Source of the DNA: an uncultured Leucobacter sp.
GTDB lineage: Bacteria > Actinomycetota > Actinomycetes > Actinomycetales > Microbacteriaceae
Length of the DNA: 57,809 nt
Direction: 5' to 3'
Assembly (NCBI GenBank): GCA_937967375.1
Contig: CALCJF010000110.1
Location: 1 to 57,809 of the forward strand
Position 1 is the stretch's first letter. Every line of letters begins with the position of its first letter. This document shows, piece by piece, positions 53,601 to 57,809 of this stretch. The notes beneath the pieces are model-generated. The model did not search any database and was not told the origin of the DNA. It saw nothing but the letters and a program-made list of their open reading frames with translations. Made by a program: the position numbers and the translations under genes.

Positions 53601-54531
53601 CGGCGGGGCTCGCCCCGGTCTGCAGGAACGAGTTCACGACCTTCAGGCGCTTGATGGCGCGAACCTTCTTCTGGCCCTTGCCCTCAGAGATCTGCAGGTG
53701 CAGCGCATCGCTCTCAGACGCGAGGTCGAAGGCCTCGAGGCGCTTCTTGATGGCCTCGGCGCCCATGTACGCCTCGAAGTAGTCGCCGAAGCGATCCTGC
53801 AGCTCGGCGAACGCGGCGTCCTCAGGCTTGAGGTCGCCAACCTTGAGGTTGCGGAAGTCGTCCCAGACGCGGTGCAGCGCTGCGATGTCGTCGTCGAAGT
53901 TCTTGCGAATGCCCGCAAGCTCCTTCTCAGCCGACGCCTCGGCACGGCGGCGCTGGTCTGCCTTCGCACCCTCGGCCTCGAGAGCCGCGAGATCCTGCTC
54001 GGCCTGCTGCTGGCGCTGCGCGATCGCGAGGTCGCGCTGCTGCTCCAGGCTCGAGATCTCGAGACGCAGCTCCGACTCGAGCTCGCCCATGTCTTCGTGG
54101 CGACCCTCTTCATCGACGTCGATCACCATGTAGGCGGCGAAGTAGATGACCTTCTCGAGGTCCTTGGGTGCCATGTCGAGCAGGTAGCCGAGGCGGCTGG
54201 GCACGCCCTTGAAGTACCAGATGTGGGTCACGGGAGCAGCGAGCTCGATGTGGCCCATGCGCTCACGACGAACGCTTGACTTGGTGACCTCGACGCCACA
54301 GCGCTCGCAAACGATGCCCTTGTAACGAACGCGCTTGTACTTGCCGCACGCGCACTCCCAGTCACGGCTGGGGCCGAAGATCTGCTCGCCGAAGAGGCCG
54401 TCTTTTTCGGGCTTCAGCGTGCGGTAGTTGATGGTTTCGGGCTTCTTGACCTCACCGAACGACCAGCTGCGAATATCGTCAGCGGTCGCAAGGCGGATCT
54501 GAAGCTCGTTAAAACTCGTACCCTCGAGCAA
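50638..54531 (-). CDS. rpoC: RNA polymerase beta' subunit
   Basis: This 1297-residue subunit carries the catalytic magnesium of RNA polymerase. Visible landmarks are the N-terminal zinc site (CACGKY and CERCGVEV near residues 60-80) and the catalytic [16 protein letters not shown] near 540. The second zinc cluster [19 protein letters not shown] lies near 885-900, and the trigger-loop-adjacent [20 protein letters not shown] near 930. An actinobacterial acidic/coiled insertion lies near residues 150-230 ([20 protein letters not shown]). It follows rpoB by 42 bases and ends in a strong terminator. The long opposite-strand frames are shadows. Confidence 0.99.
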   Translation of the reverse strand: [1297 protein letters not shown]

Positions 54532-54573
54532 TTTTTCTCCTTGAATGAAAACTTGTCAGTCTGCGGCCGCTGC

Positions 54574-57809
<3,236 letters not shown>

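Noticed and set aside
51085..54279. Open frame of 1064 codons on the plus strand opposite rpoC
   Set aside because: It is a shadow of rpoC: no ribosome site, no recognisable domain, and repeated Arg/Leu/Asp/Val codons from the complementary reading.

Overview
The window is high-GC DNA from an actinobacterium, most likely a member of the Microbacteriaceae (Leucobacter-like). The evidence is gene content and order: an atpI-B-E-F-H-A-G-D operon, a parA-scpA-scpB-rluB-tyrA-cmk-der run, rpoB-rpoC, frequent GTG/TTG starts, and a coproporphyrin-type haem pathway (HemQ plus HemH/CpfC). The family placement is inference, because no rRNA lies in the window.

Layout. 1-9.6 kb (minus strand): prmC, tsaC/sua5, a WecA/TagO-type phosphosugar transferase, an AtpI-like protein and the F1Fo ATP synthase operon, running off the left edge inside atpD. 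9.7-28.4 kb: an accessory catabolic island. It encodes a cytosine-deaminase-like amidohydrolase, an FdrA/DUF1116/DUF2877 carbamoyltransferase-type set with carbamate kinase, cysK-cysE, an MFS transporter, an ankyrin protein, a beta-propeller protein, a complete Dpp/Opp-type ABC importer, a second amidohydrolase and a GntR/FCD regulator. 28.5-29.6 kb: rpsO and a Nudix hydrolase. 30-36.5 kb: an iron/haem block, with efeU-efeO converging on hemH-hemQ-efeB and a FadR-type GntR gene beside hemH. 36.5-40.9 kb: assorted metabolic and membrane proteins (YhhN, RraA, a CPA2 antiporter, GNAT, DUF817). 40.9-48 kb: der, cmk, tyrA, rluB, scpB, scpA and a ParA-like ATPase. 48.1-57.8 kb: three lineage-specific proteins downstream of rpoC and rpoB; rpoB runs off the right edge.

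The most interesting part is the island. Near-identical palindromes built on TGGTATACCA lie in three of its intergenic regions: fdrA/arcC, MFS/ankyrin, and in front of the ABC importer. They tie otherwise scattered genes into one putative regulon, for which the GntR/FCD protein at the island's end is the obvious candidate regulator. My reading (inference) is that the ABC importer or the MFS takes up a carbamoylated, ureide-like or peptide-like compound. The amidohydrolases open or cleave it, the FdrA-type complex phosphorolyses the carbamoyl group to carbamoyl phosphate, and carbamate kinase makes ATP. The substrate is unknown, and none of the usual allantoin genes are present. A second, weaker regulatory signal is an ATCTGATGT element shared by the efeU and hemH upstream regions. 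The RpoB rifampicin pocket carries Asn where E. coli has His526.
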